In this document: positions 46,085 to 55,088 of the stretch, in pieces
How the letters are laid out: each line of letters begins with the position of its first letter
Position numbering within the stretch: the first letter of the stretch is position 1
Assembly: GCA_965215115.1 (NCBI GenBank)
Contig: OZ244050.1
Location: 1,798,001-1,862,000, forward strand
DNA length: 64,000 nt
Source of the DNA: CALDTK01 sp965215115
GTDB taxonomy: Bacteria; Bacteroidota; Bacteroidia; Chitinophagales; Saprospiraceae
Reading direction: 5' to 3'
Made by a program: the position numbers and the translations under genes
Notes under the pieces: model-generated
What the model was told of the DNA's origin: nothing
Seen by the model: the letters and a program-made list of their open reading frames with translations, nothing else
The model's database searches: none

Positions 46085-47638
46085 TCACCCTGCCCAGTTT
46101 CCCCGATCCAAGGTCCTGAACTGGATGGCCTCGGCTAGGTGACTCGGGGTGATGCCCTTTTCGCCGGCGAGGTCCGCGATGGTGCGGGCTACTTTGAGGA
46201 TCCGGTCGTACGCCCGGGCCGAGAGCTGTAGCTTCTCCATCGCCATCTCGAGCATCCGGCGACAGCCGGGGTCGAGGGGGCAGGTGTCGCGCACGAGGCG
46301 ACTCGGCATCTGGGCGTTGCAGTGGATGTCCTGGTAGCGGCTGAAGCGCCGACGCTGGATATCGCGGGCGACGACGACGCGCTGGGCGATGGTCGCGCTC
46401 GACTCCCCGGAGCGGCCCTCGCGACTGAGCTCCTCGTAGCTCACGGGCACGACCTCGACGTGGAGGTCGATGCGGTCGAGCAGGGGGCCGCTGATTTTGT
46501 TGAGGTAACGTTTGACGACGCCCGGGTTGCAGGTGCAGGGCTTGCTGGGGTGGTTGAAGAACCCGCAGGGGCAGGGGTTCATGCTGGCCAGGAGCATGAA
46601 CGCGGCCGGGTAGTCGACCGCCCAGCGCGCGCGACTGATGGTGACGAGGCGCTCTTCCATCGGCTGGCGCATGACCTCGAGCACGGAGCGCTTGAACTCG
46701 GGCAACTCGTCGAGGAAGAGCACGCCGTTGTGCGCGAGACTGATCTCGCCCGGCATCGGGTTGGAGCCACCGCCGACGAGGGCCACGTCGCTGATGGTGT
46801 GGTGGGGTGCGCGGAAGGGCCGCGTCGAGATGAGGCCCTGGCCGTTAGGCAGCTTGCCGGCGACGCTGTGGATCTTGGTCGTCTCGAGGGCCTCCTCGAC
46901 GCTGAGGGGCGGGAGGATGGTCGGGAGGCGGCGCGCGAGCATGGTCTTCCCGGCGCCGGGCGGGCCGATGAGGATGGCGTTGTGTCCGCCGGCCGCCGCG
47001 ATCTCCAGCGAGCGCTTGATGTTCTCCTGGCCCATGACGTCGTTGAAGTCGAGCGGGTAGCGATCCCCGTCGGACTCCGCCACGCGGACGCCGCCCCTGG
47101 TGCGCGGGAGGCAGGCCGTGTCCTGGAGGTGGTCGACGACCTCCTTGAGGTCGCGCGCGCCGTAGACCTCCAAGTCCTCGACGATGGCGGCCTCCTCGGC
47201 GTTGGCGACCGGGAGGATCATCCCGTCGAAACCCTGCTTCTTGGCGGCGATGGCCATCGGCAAAGCACCGCAGACCGGACGCAGCGCCCCGTCGAGGGCC
47301 AACTCGCCGATCATCATGTAGCGCTTCGCGTGCGCGATGCGGATCTGGTCGGTGGACTCGAGGATCCCGATGGCGATGGGGAGGTCGTACGCGGAGCCCT
47401 CCTTGCGCAAGGACGCGGGCGCGAGGTTGATGGTGAGCAGTCGGCGGGCCGACTTGAAGCCGGCGCTCTTGAGGGCGGGGTTGATCCGGAGGAAACCCTC
47501 GGAGACGGCCTTGTCGGGCAGGCCGACGATGTACTTGGTGGGGCCGTTGTTCTGGATGTTGCCCCCGGCGTGGGTCTCGACGGTGATCAGTTGGGCGTCG
47601 ACGCCCTGCAGGGCGCTCGCGTAGGTCTTGGATAGCAT
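46085..47638 (-). CDS. comM: YifB/ComM family AAA ATPase
   Basis: 517 residues, Mg-chelatase-like AAA+ protein. N-terminal Lon-like fold (GLPDKAVSEGFLRINPALK, DLPIAIGIL), Walker A IGPPGAGKTM near residue 223, Walker B GVLFLDELPEF near residue 300, sensor SMNPCPCG with paired cysteines, and a C-terminal helical domain ending IQFRTLDRGNW. ComM is a hexameric branch-migration helicase needed for integrating donor ssDNA during natural transformation in Vibrio and Haemophilus. That role here is by homology. ATG 47638 matches the family start. Confidence 0.93.
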   Translation of the reverse strand: MLSKTYASALQGVDAQLITVETHAGGNIQNNGPTKYIVGLPDKAVSEGFLRINPALKSAGFKSARRLLTINLAPASLRKEGSAYDLPIAIGILESTDQIRIAHAKRYMMIGELALDGALRPVCGALPMAIAAKKQGFDGMILPVANAEEAAIVEDLEVYGARDLKEVVDHLQDTACLPRTRGGVRVAESDGDRYPLDFNDVMGQENIKRSLEIAAAGGHNAILIGPPGAGKTMLARRLPTILPPLSVEEALETTKIHSVAGKLPNGQGLISTRPFRAPHHTISDVALVGGGSNPMPGEISLAHNGVLFLDELPEFKRSVLEVMRQPMEERLVTISRARWAVDYPAAFMLLASMNPCPCGFFNHPSKPCTCNPGVVKRYLNKISGPLLDRIDLHVEVVPVSYEELSREGRSGESSATIAQRVVVARDIQRRRFSRYQDIHCNAQMPSRLVRDTCPLDPGCRRMLEMAMEKLQLSARAYDRILKVARTIADLAGEKGITPSHLAEAIQFRTLDRGNWAG

Positions 47639-47693
47639 TTCGGATTCGATTCTCACCGGGCGGGGGTGCCCAGCGGAGTAAAGACCACGAAAT

Positions 47694-47735
47694 GTTTTGG
47701 AATGCACACTTTTGACAAGAAAAGTTTTGAAATGC
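47694..47735 (-). promoter_or_regulatory. Direct repeat in the comM upstream region
   Basis: On the plus strand GTTTTGGAATGC (47694-47705) and GTTTTGAAATGC (47724-47735) lie 30 bases apart, 56-97 bases before the comM start. The spacing of about three helical turns would suit a dimeric regulator. Pattern evidence only. Confidence 0.3.
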
Positions 47736-47739
47736 CTTT

Positions 47740-49203
47740 CTACAGCTTGACTGATAGGCTCAAGCCGCCGCTGAGCACCTGCATTTTCGCGCTGAGCGGA
47801 TCGTCCGCCCCCGTCGGGTCGCCCACCTTGTAGAAGCTCGCCTGGACGCCCAGCAGCCACTTCGGAGCAATGGCGATGTCCAGGCCGGCGGTGCCCCCGA
47901 GCCGGAGCCCGGGCCGTGGGTTGATCCACTCGCTGCCCGCGTTGTCGAGCGAGACTTCGTCGCCGGCGCGATCTTGGAGCTTGCCGCGTGTGGCGAGGAG
48001 GAATTCGTAGCCGGCCTCCGCGACGACGTAGGGCCGCCACGCCCCCCCGGTCGGGATGGCGTAGCCGGCGCCGAGCGAGACGGTGGCGGTCTGCTGGCGG
48101 TTTTGCGTGACGTTCCTGACGCGGTAGGCGCGCGCGAGGGTGTCCGTGCGGACGACGGCCCCGGAGCTAGGGTCGAGCACGGTGCGCGTGGTGGCCTCCT
48201 CGATGATGGCGCTCGTAAACGCGGACTCCCGGTGGTAAGCTTGGTAGCCGATGCCCGCGCGCAGGCGCAGGCCGCGGTGGTGCGTCTGTTCGTAGACCAG
48301 GGCGCCGACGAGGTCCGGTCGGTTGGACTCGAGGGTATCGCGGCGGCGGGCGTAGGCCGAGTCGTCGTCGCCGTGGGCCTGGAAGGCGCGTTGGGTAGCG
48401 GCCAGGCCGGCGGAGAGTCGAACCTGGCGGCTCCAGGCGGCGGCGCTCGGACGCGGGGGCGGGGGCGTGCGCATGGTGCCTCCGCGCTTGGCCAGCTGCA
48501 CTTCCTCGACGCTAGGCCACGGGAGTGCAGTCAAGGGCGACGTACGGTCGGGCCTAGGGAGTGCGGCGGTGGTACTTGCCCGCTCTTCGCGGCCGCCCAT
48601 TGGCGACAGGGCGGCTTGCGGCGGGACACTGGCGCTCGTGCCTGTAGATAGGCGTCTCGCAGCCCGCTGGTCGAGTTCCTCAATCGCATTGGCTGGGGGC
48701 AACGGAGCCTTGGTGCGCTGGGTGCTCACCCCGGCCTCGGGCGATGCGGCTGCGGCTGGTTTTGCCGAAAGGCGTACACTGCGTACTGGCATCCAGGGAG
48801 ATGCTTCGGTCGTGACGGCAGCGGGATCGCTGGTTACAATTTGGAGTCCGGCGGATTTGACGTTTTCACGCGCGGCGTCACCACCCTCGGTGTCGTCCGA
48901 TGCTGCGAAAGTGCTGGCGTTAATGTTGGACCCCTCCTCGACTTCGGATTGGGTGAGCCCTGAGGAGCCTTGCCGAGTCGCTTCATCGATGGCGTCGAGC
49001 GGACCGCCCGCCAGTACCCACCAGCCGGTGACTACCAGGAGCGCCAGGCCCGACAGTGCCGATGCCCGGTACCAGGCCGGCCGGCGCGTCGGCTTCTTGC
49101 GCGCGCGCACCACCGACGCCCAAGCATTGTCCGGGGGCGTCGCCTCGAAGTCGCGGAGGCGGCGGGCGGTGTCGCCGTCGAAGTGATCCGGGGTCAGAGA
49201 CAT
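47740..49203 (-). CDS. Putative anti-sigma factor / outer-membrane beta-barrel fusion
   Basis: 487 residues. A cytoplasmic N-terminus (DGDTARRLRDFEATPPDNAWASV) resembles the sigma-binding segment of Bacteroidota anti-sigma-like proteins. One membrane helix (ALSGLALLVVTGWWVLAG) is near residue 55, then a long Ala/Pro/Thr-rich linker, then a C-terminal beta-barrel-like region (AGIGYQAYHRES, YVVAEAGYEFLLAT, LSGGLSLSVKL). The start overlaps the sigma-factor stop by 10 bases, so the two are coupled. Confidence 0.75.
   Translation of the reverse strand: MSLTPDHFDGDTARRLRDFEATPPDNAWASVVRARKKPTRRPAWYRASALSGLALLVVTGWWVLAGGPLDAIDEATRQGSSGLTQSEVEEGSNINASTFAASDDTEGGDAARENVKSAGLQIVTSDPAAVTTEASPWMPVRSVRLSAKPAAAASPEAGVSTQRTKAPLPPANAIEELDQRAARRLSTGTSASVPPQAALSPMGGREERASTTAALPRPDRTSPLTALPWPSVEEVQLAKRGGTMRTPPPPRPSAAAWSRQVRLSAGLAATQRAFQAHGDDDSAYARRRDTLESNRPDLVGALVYEQTHHRGLRLRAGIGYQAYHRESAFTSAIIEEATTRTVLDPSSGAVVRTDTLARAYRVRNVTQNRQQTATVSLGAGYAIPTGGAWRPYVVAEAGYEFLLATRGKLQDRAGDEVSLDNAGSEWINPRPGLRLGGTAGLDIAIAPKWLLGVQASFYKVGDPTGADDPLSAKMQVLSGGLSLSVKL
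48759..48773 (+). repeat. Mini-hairpin word GCC-GAAA-GGC
   Basis: In the anti-sigma-like gene, read LSAKP. Confidence 0.9.
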
Positions 49204-49760
49204 AGCAGGGGGAGTTGGGCGAGGCGCTGGCGGAGGCTCTGGCGCGCGCGGGTGAGTTGGGAGCGGGAGGTCGCCGGGGAGATCCCGAGTTCGGCGGCGG
49301 CTTCGGCGTGGGTGTAGCCCTCGACGGCGACGAGGTTGAAGACTTCACGAAAGCCGTCGGGCAGTCGGCGGATGTGCGCGACGAGCTCGGCGGTGGCGAG
49401 GTGGGTGAGTGCCTCGGAAGAGACGCGCAACGCATCCGGGAGGAAGGCCCCCGGCCGGTCGATCGCGTCGGCGAGGGCGCGGTGGGCGCGGGTTTTGTCG
49501 GCGCGCAGGGCCTGGAGGCACGTGGTCACCGTGACGCGGTGGAGCCAGTTGGGGAAGGCCTGTGCGTCGCGGCAGTCCGCGAGTCGGTCGAGCGCCTGTA
49601 CCCACGTGTCCTGGGCGAGGTCCTGGGCGTCGGCGTCGGTGGCGCCGTAGCGGGTGCAGGTCCCGTACACGGCCGCAGCACGGGCCCGGTAGAGCTCGTG
49701 CTGCGCGTGTCGGTCGCCGCGCTGGGCGGCTGCGAATACGTGGTGAGGGACCTGTGTCAA
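49194..49760 (-). CDS. ECF RNA polymerase sigma factor
   Basis: 188 residues. Region 2 has DLAQDTWVQALDRLADCRD and FPNWLHRVTVTTCLQ, and region 4 has HIRRLPDGFREVFNLVAVEG with the helix-turn-helix THAEAAAELGISPATSRSQLTRAR. The only start in frame is TTG at 49760. It is coupled to the downstream putative anti-sigma protein and lies behind the lipoprotein gene. Confidence 0.9.
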   Translation of the reverse strand: MTQVPHHVFAAAQRGDRHAQHELYRARAAAVYGTCTRYGATDADAQDLAQDTWVQALDRLADCRDAQAFPNWLHRVTVTTCLQALRADKTRAHRALADAIDRPGAFLPDALRVSSEALTHLATAELVAHIRRLPDGFREVFNLVAVEGYTHAEAAAELGISPATSRSQLTRARQSLRQRLAQLPLLCL

Positions 49761-49776
49761 GGGTGGGTGTCGGGAT

Positions 49777-51582
49777 TTACCTAGCTTGTACGGCCCCGTT
49801 GAAGTTAATGGTTACCGCGGCGACCCTGCCGTCGGCGTCGCGCCAGTCGAACGGGCCGATCTGCGCCCGGACCACCATTGGCGTAGTCGCGGTGGCGGGG
49901 ACGACGGAGGTGACGTTCAGCGCGGCGCCCTCGAGGGAGACGCGTGGCGTCCGGTTGATGCCGCGCGGGTTGTACACCGCGCCGTTGGCCAGGGGGTAGC
50001 GGCCCACCTTGAGGAAGTCGCCAGCGCGGGTAAGTGCGCGCAGGTAGACGACGCCGCCGCCGGTGGTCGTGTCGACGACCGTGAAGCCGGTGGCGTCGGC
50101 GGTGATGAGGATGTCCCTGCGCCGGGCCCCGAGCGTGTCCCGACCGATGGTGGCGGAGAAGGAGTTGCGCTCCAAGGATGCCGCGGGTCCCTTCGCGCGG
50201 CAGGCCTCGATGTTGCCGAAGTCGTGATCGGCTCCCCGGGCGACGCCGCGGGTGAGGGTGACGGTCTCGCCGGAGGCGGGGTCGACGTAGCTGATGGCCA
50301 CGCGGAGGCTGTCCGTACCGCAGTTGTCGACCCTCGCGCGGAAGGCGCCGTTCGGGCCGACCGCGGCCGCCGTGAATTCGCCGTCGCTACCGGTGAGTCG
50401 GACGCGCACCACGCGGCGCTCGCCGTCCGAGCAGACGATGCGCCCGCGGAGCGTGACTTGCGCGGGGCCGCTAGGGGTGAAGGTGATGGCGCCGAGGGCG
50501 ACGTTGCTGCTCGACGGTGGCACGGTGGCGATCTCGACGACGCCGTCGCAGCCAGTGGCGGTGACCAAGGTGACGGTGGTCTCGGCCGGGACGATCCCGC
50601 AGAAGCGACCCTCGGCATCGGTGCCGACGGCGGCGTTGGGGAAGCCGTCCGCGCGAGCGAATACCCTGCGGTTGGCGAACGGTGTGGTGTTGCCGTCCTG
50701 GTCTTGCGCCAGGACCTGGCCGCAGAGCTTGATCCCCGTGCGCCCGAGCATCGCCGCCCAGAAAGTGAAGTGGCTCACCTCACCGACGTAGCCCTCGGCG
50801 GTGAGCGTGGCCTGCCCCTCGGCGACCCACAGGGCACTGGCCTCGTCGAAGTAGTAGAGGGGCGCGGTGGCGGGGGCCGTAGCGCGAGCGGCGGCGGGCA
50901 CCGGGATGGTGAGCGTCGCCGTCTTCCCCTTGGCGAGTCGGAGCGCGTTGCCGCTGTCGTCGCGCAGCACGGTCGAGATCATGCCGAGGGGCGTGAGGGT
51001 CGTGACCTGGCCCTCGGCGTTGGTGCCGCGGAGGTCGCCCGGCATGCGGCGCAGGCTCGACTCGGCGTCGCCGGGGAGGTAGTGCGCCACGACGTTGACG
51101 CGCCCAGGGGCCGGCGCTCCGTCGGCGGTCGCGAAGGCCGCGGCCGGGAAGGCGACGCTGGCGCCGGTGGTGCCGATCTCGACGTCCGAAGCGCTGGCCG
51201 CACTGATGGCCTGGGCGTCGGTGAGGCTGAGGAGCTCGACGTCGACCTGGTGCGTGCTGCCGCCGTCGACGAGCAGGGTACGGCTGCCGTTGACGTAGCC
51301 CTCGCCGCGGACGGTGAGGTGGGCGCGGTCTGCGACGACGGTGGCGCCGGCGAGGGTGTAGGCGCCGTCGGCGTCGGTGACGGCACTCGTGGCGCCCGCG
51401 GCGACGATGACGCCGCTGAGGCCAGTGCCGTCGGTGGCGGTGATCGTGCCGGTGAAGGTGGCGGTGACGGTTTCGTCGGAGAGGCGCGGGCCGAGTTCGA
51501 TGACCTCGGTGGTGTCCTTGGTGCAGGCGCCGAGGGTGAAGAGAGCCAGGAGCAGTGCGTAAAGCGGTAGGTGGAGACGCAT
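49777..51582 (-). CDS. Lipoprotein with carboxypeptidase-regulatory-like beta domains
   Basis: 601 residues. Lipobox TLGAC near residue 19. A CarboxypepD_reg-like domain (TGTITATDGTGLSGVIVAAG, TDADGAYTLAGATV) is followed by a domain resembling those after such modules (VAFPAAAFATADG, WVAEGQATLTAEGYVGEVSH). Two further beta domains with cysteine pairs come next. It is a surface or periplasmic binding protein of unknown ligand. It sits directly upstream of the ECF sigma gene on the same strand (17 bases). Confidence 0.8.
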   Translation of the reverse strand: MRLHLPLYALLLALFTLGACTKDTTEVIELGPRLSDETVTATFTGTITATDGTGLSGVIVAAGATSAVTDADGAYTLAGATVVADRAHLTVRGEGYVNGSRTLLVDGGSTHQVDVELLSLTDAQAISAASASDVEIGTTGASVAFPAAAFATADGAPAPGRVNVVAHYLPGDAESSLRRMPGDLRGTNAEGQVTTLTPLGMISTVLRDDSGNALRLAKGKTATLTIPVPAAARATAPATAPLYYFDEASALWVAEGQATLTAEGYVGEVSHFTFWAAMLGRTGIKLCGQVLAQDQDGNTTPFANRRVFARADGFPNAAVGTDAEGRFCGIVPAETTVTLVTATGCDGVVEIATVPPSSSNVALGAITFTPSGPAQVTLRGRIVCSDGERRVVRVRLTGSDGEFTAAAVGPNGAFRARVDNCGTDSLRVAISYVDPASGETVTLTRGVARGADHDFGNIEACRAKGPAASLERNSFSATIGRDTLGARRRDILITADATGFTVVDTTTGGGVVYLRALTRAGDFLKVGRYPLANGAVYNPRGINRTPRVSLEGAALNVTSVVPATATTPMVVRAQIGPFDWRDADGRVAAVTINFNGAVQAR

Positions 51583-51734
51583 AATCGGAGTTGGTTTTTA
51601 GGAATGGAGGCCTAGAGGATGCGCGGGAGGGAGGATGTGCTGCACGGGGGGAGGTTTTTTTCTAAAGGTCGGGGGGTAGGGATGCGCCCCGCGCTTCAAC
51701 ATCCATCGGGCCTCGCCACGTGTTGCCAGTGTAC

Positions 51735-52592
51735 ATGTCCATCCCCCCTCGTTTCAACCGCATAGAGATCCCGGAGCGCCCCAGCGGCTTCAACTCTTAC
51801 TACCTGCTGGCGGGCCTGCTGCTCGTGGCGCTCGTCTACGTGGCCTTCAACTCCTTCCTCACCATCCAGGCCGGTGAGCGCGGGGTGCTCTTCCAGCGTT
51901 TCACGGGCGGGCTCGACAAGGAGAACATCTACTCGCCGGGCTTCCAGGTGGTGGCGCCCTGGAACACGATGTACATCTACGAGGTCCGCGAGCAGCAGAT
52001 CTCCGAGCCGCTGGAGGTGTTGTCGAGCAACGGCCTCACGATCGGCACCGATGTCACGGTACGGATCGCGCCGCAGGTCGACAAGATCGGCGAGCTCCAC
52101 GAGACCTTCGGCCGCGAGTACGTCGAGCGCCTCATCAAGCCCGAGATCCGCTCGGCGGTCCGCGAGGTGATCGGGCGCTACACCCCGGAGGAGCTCTACT
52201 CCACCAAGCGCGCCGAGGTGACGACGAGCATCCAGGAGAGCCTCGAGCAGGCGTTGGGCGACAACTACATCAACCTCCAGGCGACCCTCATCCGCGACAT
52301 CGAACTGCCCGACCGCGTCAAGGCCGCCATCGAGCAGAAGCTCGAGGCCGAGCAGGAGGCCCAGCGCTACGTGTTCCTCCTCGAGCAGGAGCGCCGCGAG
52401 GCCGAGCGCAAGATCATCGAGGCGGAGGCCAAGGCCGAGTCCAACCGCATCCTCACCGCGAGCCTCAACGACCGCATCCTCCAGGACAAGGGCATCGACG
52501 CGACGATGCAACTGGCGAGTAGCCCGAACTCGAAGGTGGTGGTGATCGGGAGCGGGAAGGACGGACTGCCGTTGATCTTGGGGCAAGACTAG
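51735..52592 (+). CDS. Prohibitin / SPFH (band 7) family membrane protein
   Basis: 285 residues. One membrane helix (YYLLAGLLLVALVYVAFNSFL) is near residues 17-37. The SPFH domain has IQAGERGVLFQRFTGGLDKE and PGFQVVAPWNTMYIYEVREQ, then the prohibitin-type ELYSTKRAEVTTSIQESLEQ. A long Glu/Arg/Ala coiled coil (residues 195-245) follows. It forms ring-like scaffolds in the inner membrane. ATG 51735 is chosen. Confidence 0.92.
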   Translation: MSIPPRFNRIEIPERPSGFNSYYLLAGLLLVALVYVAFNSFLTIQAGERGVLFQRFTGGLDKENIYSPGFQVVAPWNTMYIYEVREQQISEPLEVLSSNGLTIGTDVTVRIAPQVDKIGELHETFGREYVERLIKPEIRSAVREVIGRYTPEELYSTKRAEVTTSIQESLEQALGDNYINLQATLIRDIELPDRVKAAIEQKLEAEQEAQRYVFLLEQERREAERKIIEAEAKAESNRILTASLNDRILQDKGIDATMQLASSPNSKVVVIGSGKDGLPLILGQD

Positions 52593-52633
52593 CGTCGAGG
52601 GCGATGGTCCTCGTCGCGGGGGCGGCCCTGGCC

Positions 52634-53533
52634 CTACCCGTCCACCTTCCCCGCCAGCCCCTTCAGGTACTTGTCCAGGCTCGTCGCCCGGCCGGCGGTC
52701 AGGTAGGTGTAGTCCGCGCTCACCTGCGGGGTGGCCGTGAAGCGCTCCGCGAAGTGAAGTAGCGTCTGCACGGCGGCAAAGCCGGGGTCGGTGCCCTGTC
52801 TGCGGAGGCGCAGGAAGTTGCTGATCGGATTGGGGCTTCGGTAGGTGACGGGCTTCGCGGTGTAGCGGCTGAGTCTTTGGGCCACTTCCGTAAAACCCGC
52901 TACGTCGGTGCCGGTGATGGTGTAGGCTTTGCCGGCGTGGAGGGTCGGGTCGAGCATCACGGCCGCCGCCGCACGACCGATGTCGTCGGTGCTGACCCAG
53001 ACGAACCTGGCCCCCCCGGCCGGCACGACGATCTCGCGGCGCTCCCTGAGGTCGTCGAGGAAGACGTTCTCCAGGTTCTGCATGAAGTAGCTCGGCCGCA
53101 GGAGCGTGAAGCGCTTCGGGCCGGGCTCGCGCATCACGCGCTCGCGGATGACCTTCTCGACCTTGGCGTGCGGCAGGAAGGACCGCGACTCGGCGCCCTG
53201 CACCGACATGAACACCAGGTGCGGGAGTCTGCCGCTCGGCACGGCGTCGAGCAGCGCGCGGAACCGCGCAGGTGCGTCGGCGAGGCCCGGGGGCATGAGC
53301 AGGAAGGCGGCATCGGCGCGCAGGATCGTCTCGGCGCTCTCGTGCGGGTGCGTGAGGTCGAAGAAGGGCTCCGTGACGCCGACGCGCTCGGGGTGGCGCG
53401 TGGTGGGGAGCACGGTGTAGGCCGGGGCCTTCGGGAGGTTCGGCAGCGCGGGGGCCTGCCCGAGGGCCTCGACGACGGACGAGCCCACGGTGCCCGTGGC
53501 GGTGGTGACGAGGAGCTTGCGGGGGGCGGGCAT
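52634..53533 (-). CDS. NmrA-like NAD(P)-binding protein
   Basis: 299 residues, atypical short-chain dehydrogenase. LLVTTATGTVGSSVVEAL carries the glycine-rich loop (TGxxGxxV), LPHLVFMSVQGAESRSF is the strand/serine region, and FTLLRPSYFMQNLENVF and FVWVSTDDIGRAAAAVM are NmrA-family signatures. It may be a sensor or quinone-reductase-like enzyme (QorB type). ATG 53533 is chosen; the longer frame has no support. Confidence 0.88.
   Translation of the reverse strand: MPAPRKLLVTTATGTVGSSVVEALGQAPALPNLPKAPAYTVLPTTRHPERVGVTEPFFDLTHPHESAETILRADAAFLLMPPGLADAPARFRALLDAVPSGRLPHLVFMSVQGAESRSFLPHAKVEKVIRERVMREPGPKRFTLLRPSYFMQNLENVFLDDLRERREIVVPAGGARFVWVSTDDIGRAAAAVMLDPTLHAGKAYTITGTDVAGFTEVAQRLSRYTAKPVTYRSPNPISNFLRLRRQGTDPGFAAVQTLLHFAERFTATPQVSADYTYLTAGRATSLDKYLKGLAGKVDG
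52884..52896 (-). repeat. Short mini-hairpin word AC-GGAA-GT
   Basis: In the NmrA-like gene, read FTEV; compensated two-base stem. Confidence 0.5.
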
Positions 53534-53571
53534 GGTAGGTATATCGCCGGGGGGCGATGTCTTGTTAGCGG

Positions 53572-54084
53572 CTACTCTATCCGGATGGCCTGCGTCGTGA
53601 AGGACAGCCCCTGCTGGCCGGCCGTCGAGTTCATGACGGCCTCGAAGAGGGGCTCCGGGGCGTTCGCCGGGGTGCGCCACTCGATGATGAGGTTGGAGCC
53701 CGTGCCGCCGGTGAGGTCGGACTCCGCGATGATGATCTCGGCGGTCTCGAGGGGCGCCAGGTAGATGGGGGCGTCGAAGTACTCGCGCACCGAGACGCCG
53801 TGCGTGTCGTAGTACTCGGCGCGCGTGACGTAGACGGTGTCGGCGTCGCTGGTGTTGCGCAGGCTCACCATGGCGGTCAGGGGGTGGGTCTTGTGCTCGG
53901 TCGAGCTGTAGATCTCGGAGTAGATGGAGAGGTAGGACTTGCCGGCCGTGAGGGTGTCCGCGGTGGGGACGGCGGCGGCGCGGGCGGACCAGTCCTGGGG
54001 GGAGGGGTCGGTGGTTTGGTCGGTGGATTGGGTGCAGGCGAGGAGGAGGAGGGCGCAGGCTAGGGGGGTGGGGAGAGACTTCAT
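53572..54084 (-). CDS. DUF3124 lipoprotein
   Basis: 170 residues. Lipobox LLLAC near residue 16. The DUF3124 core shows SYLSIYSEIYSSTEHKTHPL, TAMVSLRNTSDADTVYVTRA, EYFDAPIYLAPLETAEIII and the conserved SDLTGGTGSNLIIEW block, ending GLSFTTQAI. Function unknown. ATG 54084 gives the lipoprotein signal; the longer frame upstream has none. It sits 38 bases upstream of the NmrA-like gene on the same strand. Confidence 0.88.
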   Translation of the reverse strand: MKSLPTPLACALLLLACTQSTDQTTDPSPQDWSARAAAVPTADTLTAGKSYLSIYSEIYSSTEHKTHPLTAMVSLRNTSDADTVYVTRAEYYDTHGVSVREYFDAPIYLAPLETAEIIIAESDLTGGTGSNLIIEWRTPANAPEPLFEAVMNSTAGQQGLSFTTQAIRIE

Positions 54085-54240
54085 CGGGGTGCCGTTCGAG
54101 CGGGTGCGGGGTGGTGAAGCTAGTGGAGTAGGCGGGCTAGCGTCCACGGCAGCACTGTCGCATCCCACCAGTACCCGCCAGCGGGCCGTGAGGTCCGCCT
54201 CCTGGCTCGAACGTTTGGCGGAGCCGGGCGTGAGTCATTA

Positions 54241-54984
54241 TCAAAGGCCTTGCGGCAAAACCAAAGGCCCACGCTCCCACCCCGGCGGCGGGATCAACAC
54301 ACAATTCTGCGGCCAGGTAGAAAAGGTTTCCCCGACGCGTCTACCGGCCTCGTGCCGCTTCTTTTGCTCGAGATAGACGAGCTCGATCTTCAGTTTGTCG
54401 TTTATGTGTCCCTGCACCACCGCGGTGCCCCCGAGGCTTGCAGAATGAGTGGTGAACAGCCTCCGGTACCTAGCGTGTACGTGAGTGACGATGGTATCGC
54501 CCGGAAGGAAAAGCGCGAGCACTGCTTCCTCGTCTACTCTCCGCTGTCGAGCATCGGTCGAATCGGACCAGAAGCCACGATCTTTCCCACCCGCCCAATA
54601 AGCGCGATGGCTCTCGGCCATGTCCTCCAAGCCCAGTGGTTCTCCACGTAAGCTTCGGTGGTAAGCCGTAAGGATAGCGCTGGACATATCGTCGGGATGG
54701 GTGAAGCCACGGGCTACCATTTCCTTGCTCAACGAACTGCGGCCCTAGAGCCCCCAGTTGTTGCGCATCCACATGCCAAAGCCAGAGTGGAGGCTACTGG
54801 TAGCCACTCGCTCCGGAAACATCATGAACGAATACTTCGTCGTGTCGTCGAAGAGCTGATCGAGCGTAACGAGCGCTTCGCGGAGCGTAGCGGGCTTGAC
54901 CTTCCAGGGATCTCTCGACTGCGCAGCAAGCACCGCGCTTAGCGCAAGAGAAAGGGCGGCAAGCAAAACAAGTCTAGCGCGCAT
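54241..54984 (-). pseudogene. DUF6794 exported protein interrupted by an in-frame TAG
   Basis: ATG 54984 opens a signal peptide (LVLLAALSLALSAVLAAQ) and the DUF6794 start (LREALVTLDQLFDD, SSLHSGFGMWMRNNWGL). TAG at 54745-54747 follows at once. The same frame continues GRSSLSKEMVARGFTHPDDM, then AILTAYHRSLRG to the end at 54241. Family members have a tryptophan here (GLWGGS type), so TGG to TAG explains the stop. The last codons LPQGL coincide with a GCC-GCAA-GGC mini-hairpin. Confidence 0.7.
54247..54261 (-). repeat. Mini-hairpin word GCC-GCAA-GGC
   Basis: At the last codons of the DUF6794 gene. Confidence 0.8.
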
Positions 54985-55088
54985 CGGAAGTAAAGGTAGC
55001 GGGCAGTGCCGACTCCGCACGCGACTCCAACACCAGCGCCCCCCCAACCCCAGCGCGCCAGCCGGACTACACCGAGCAACGCTACGAC

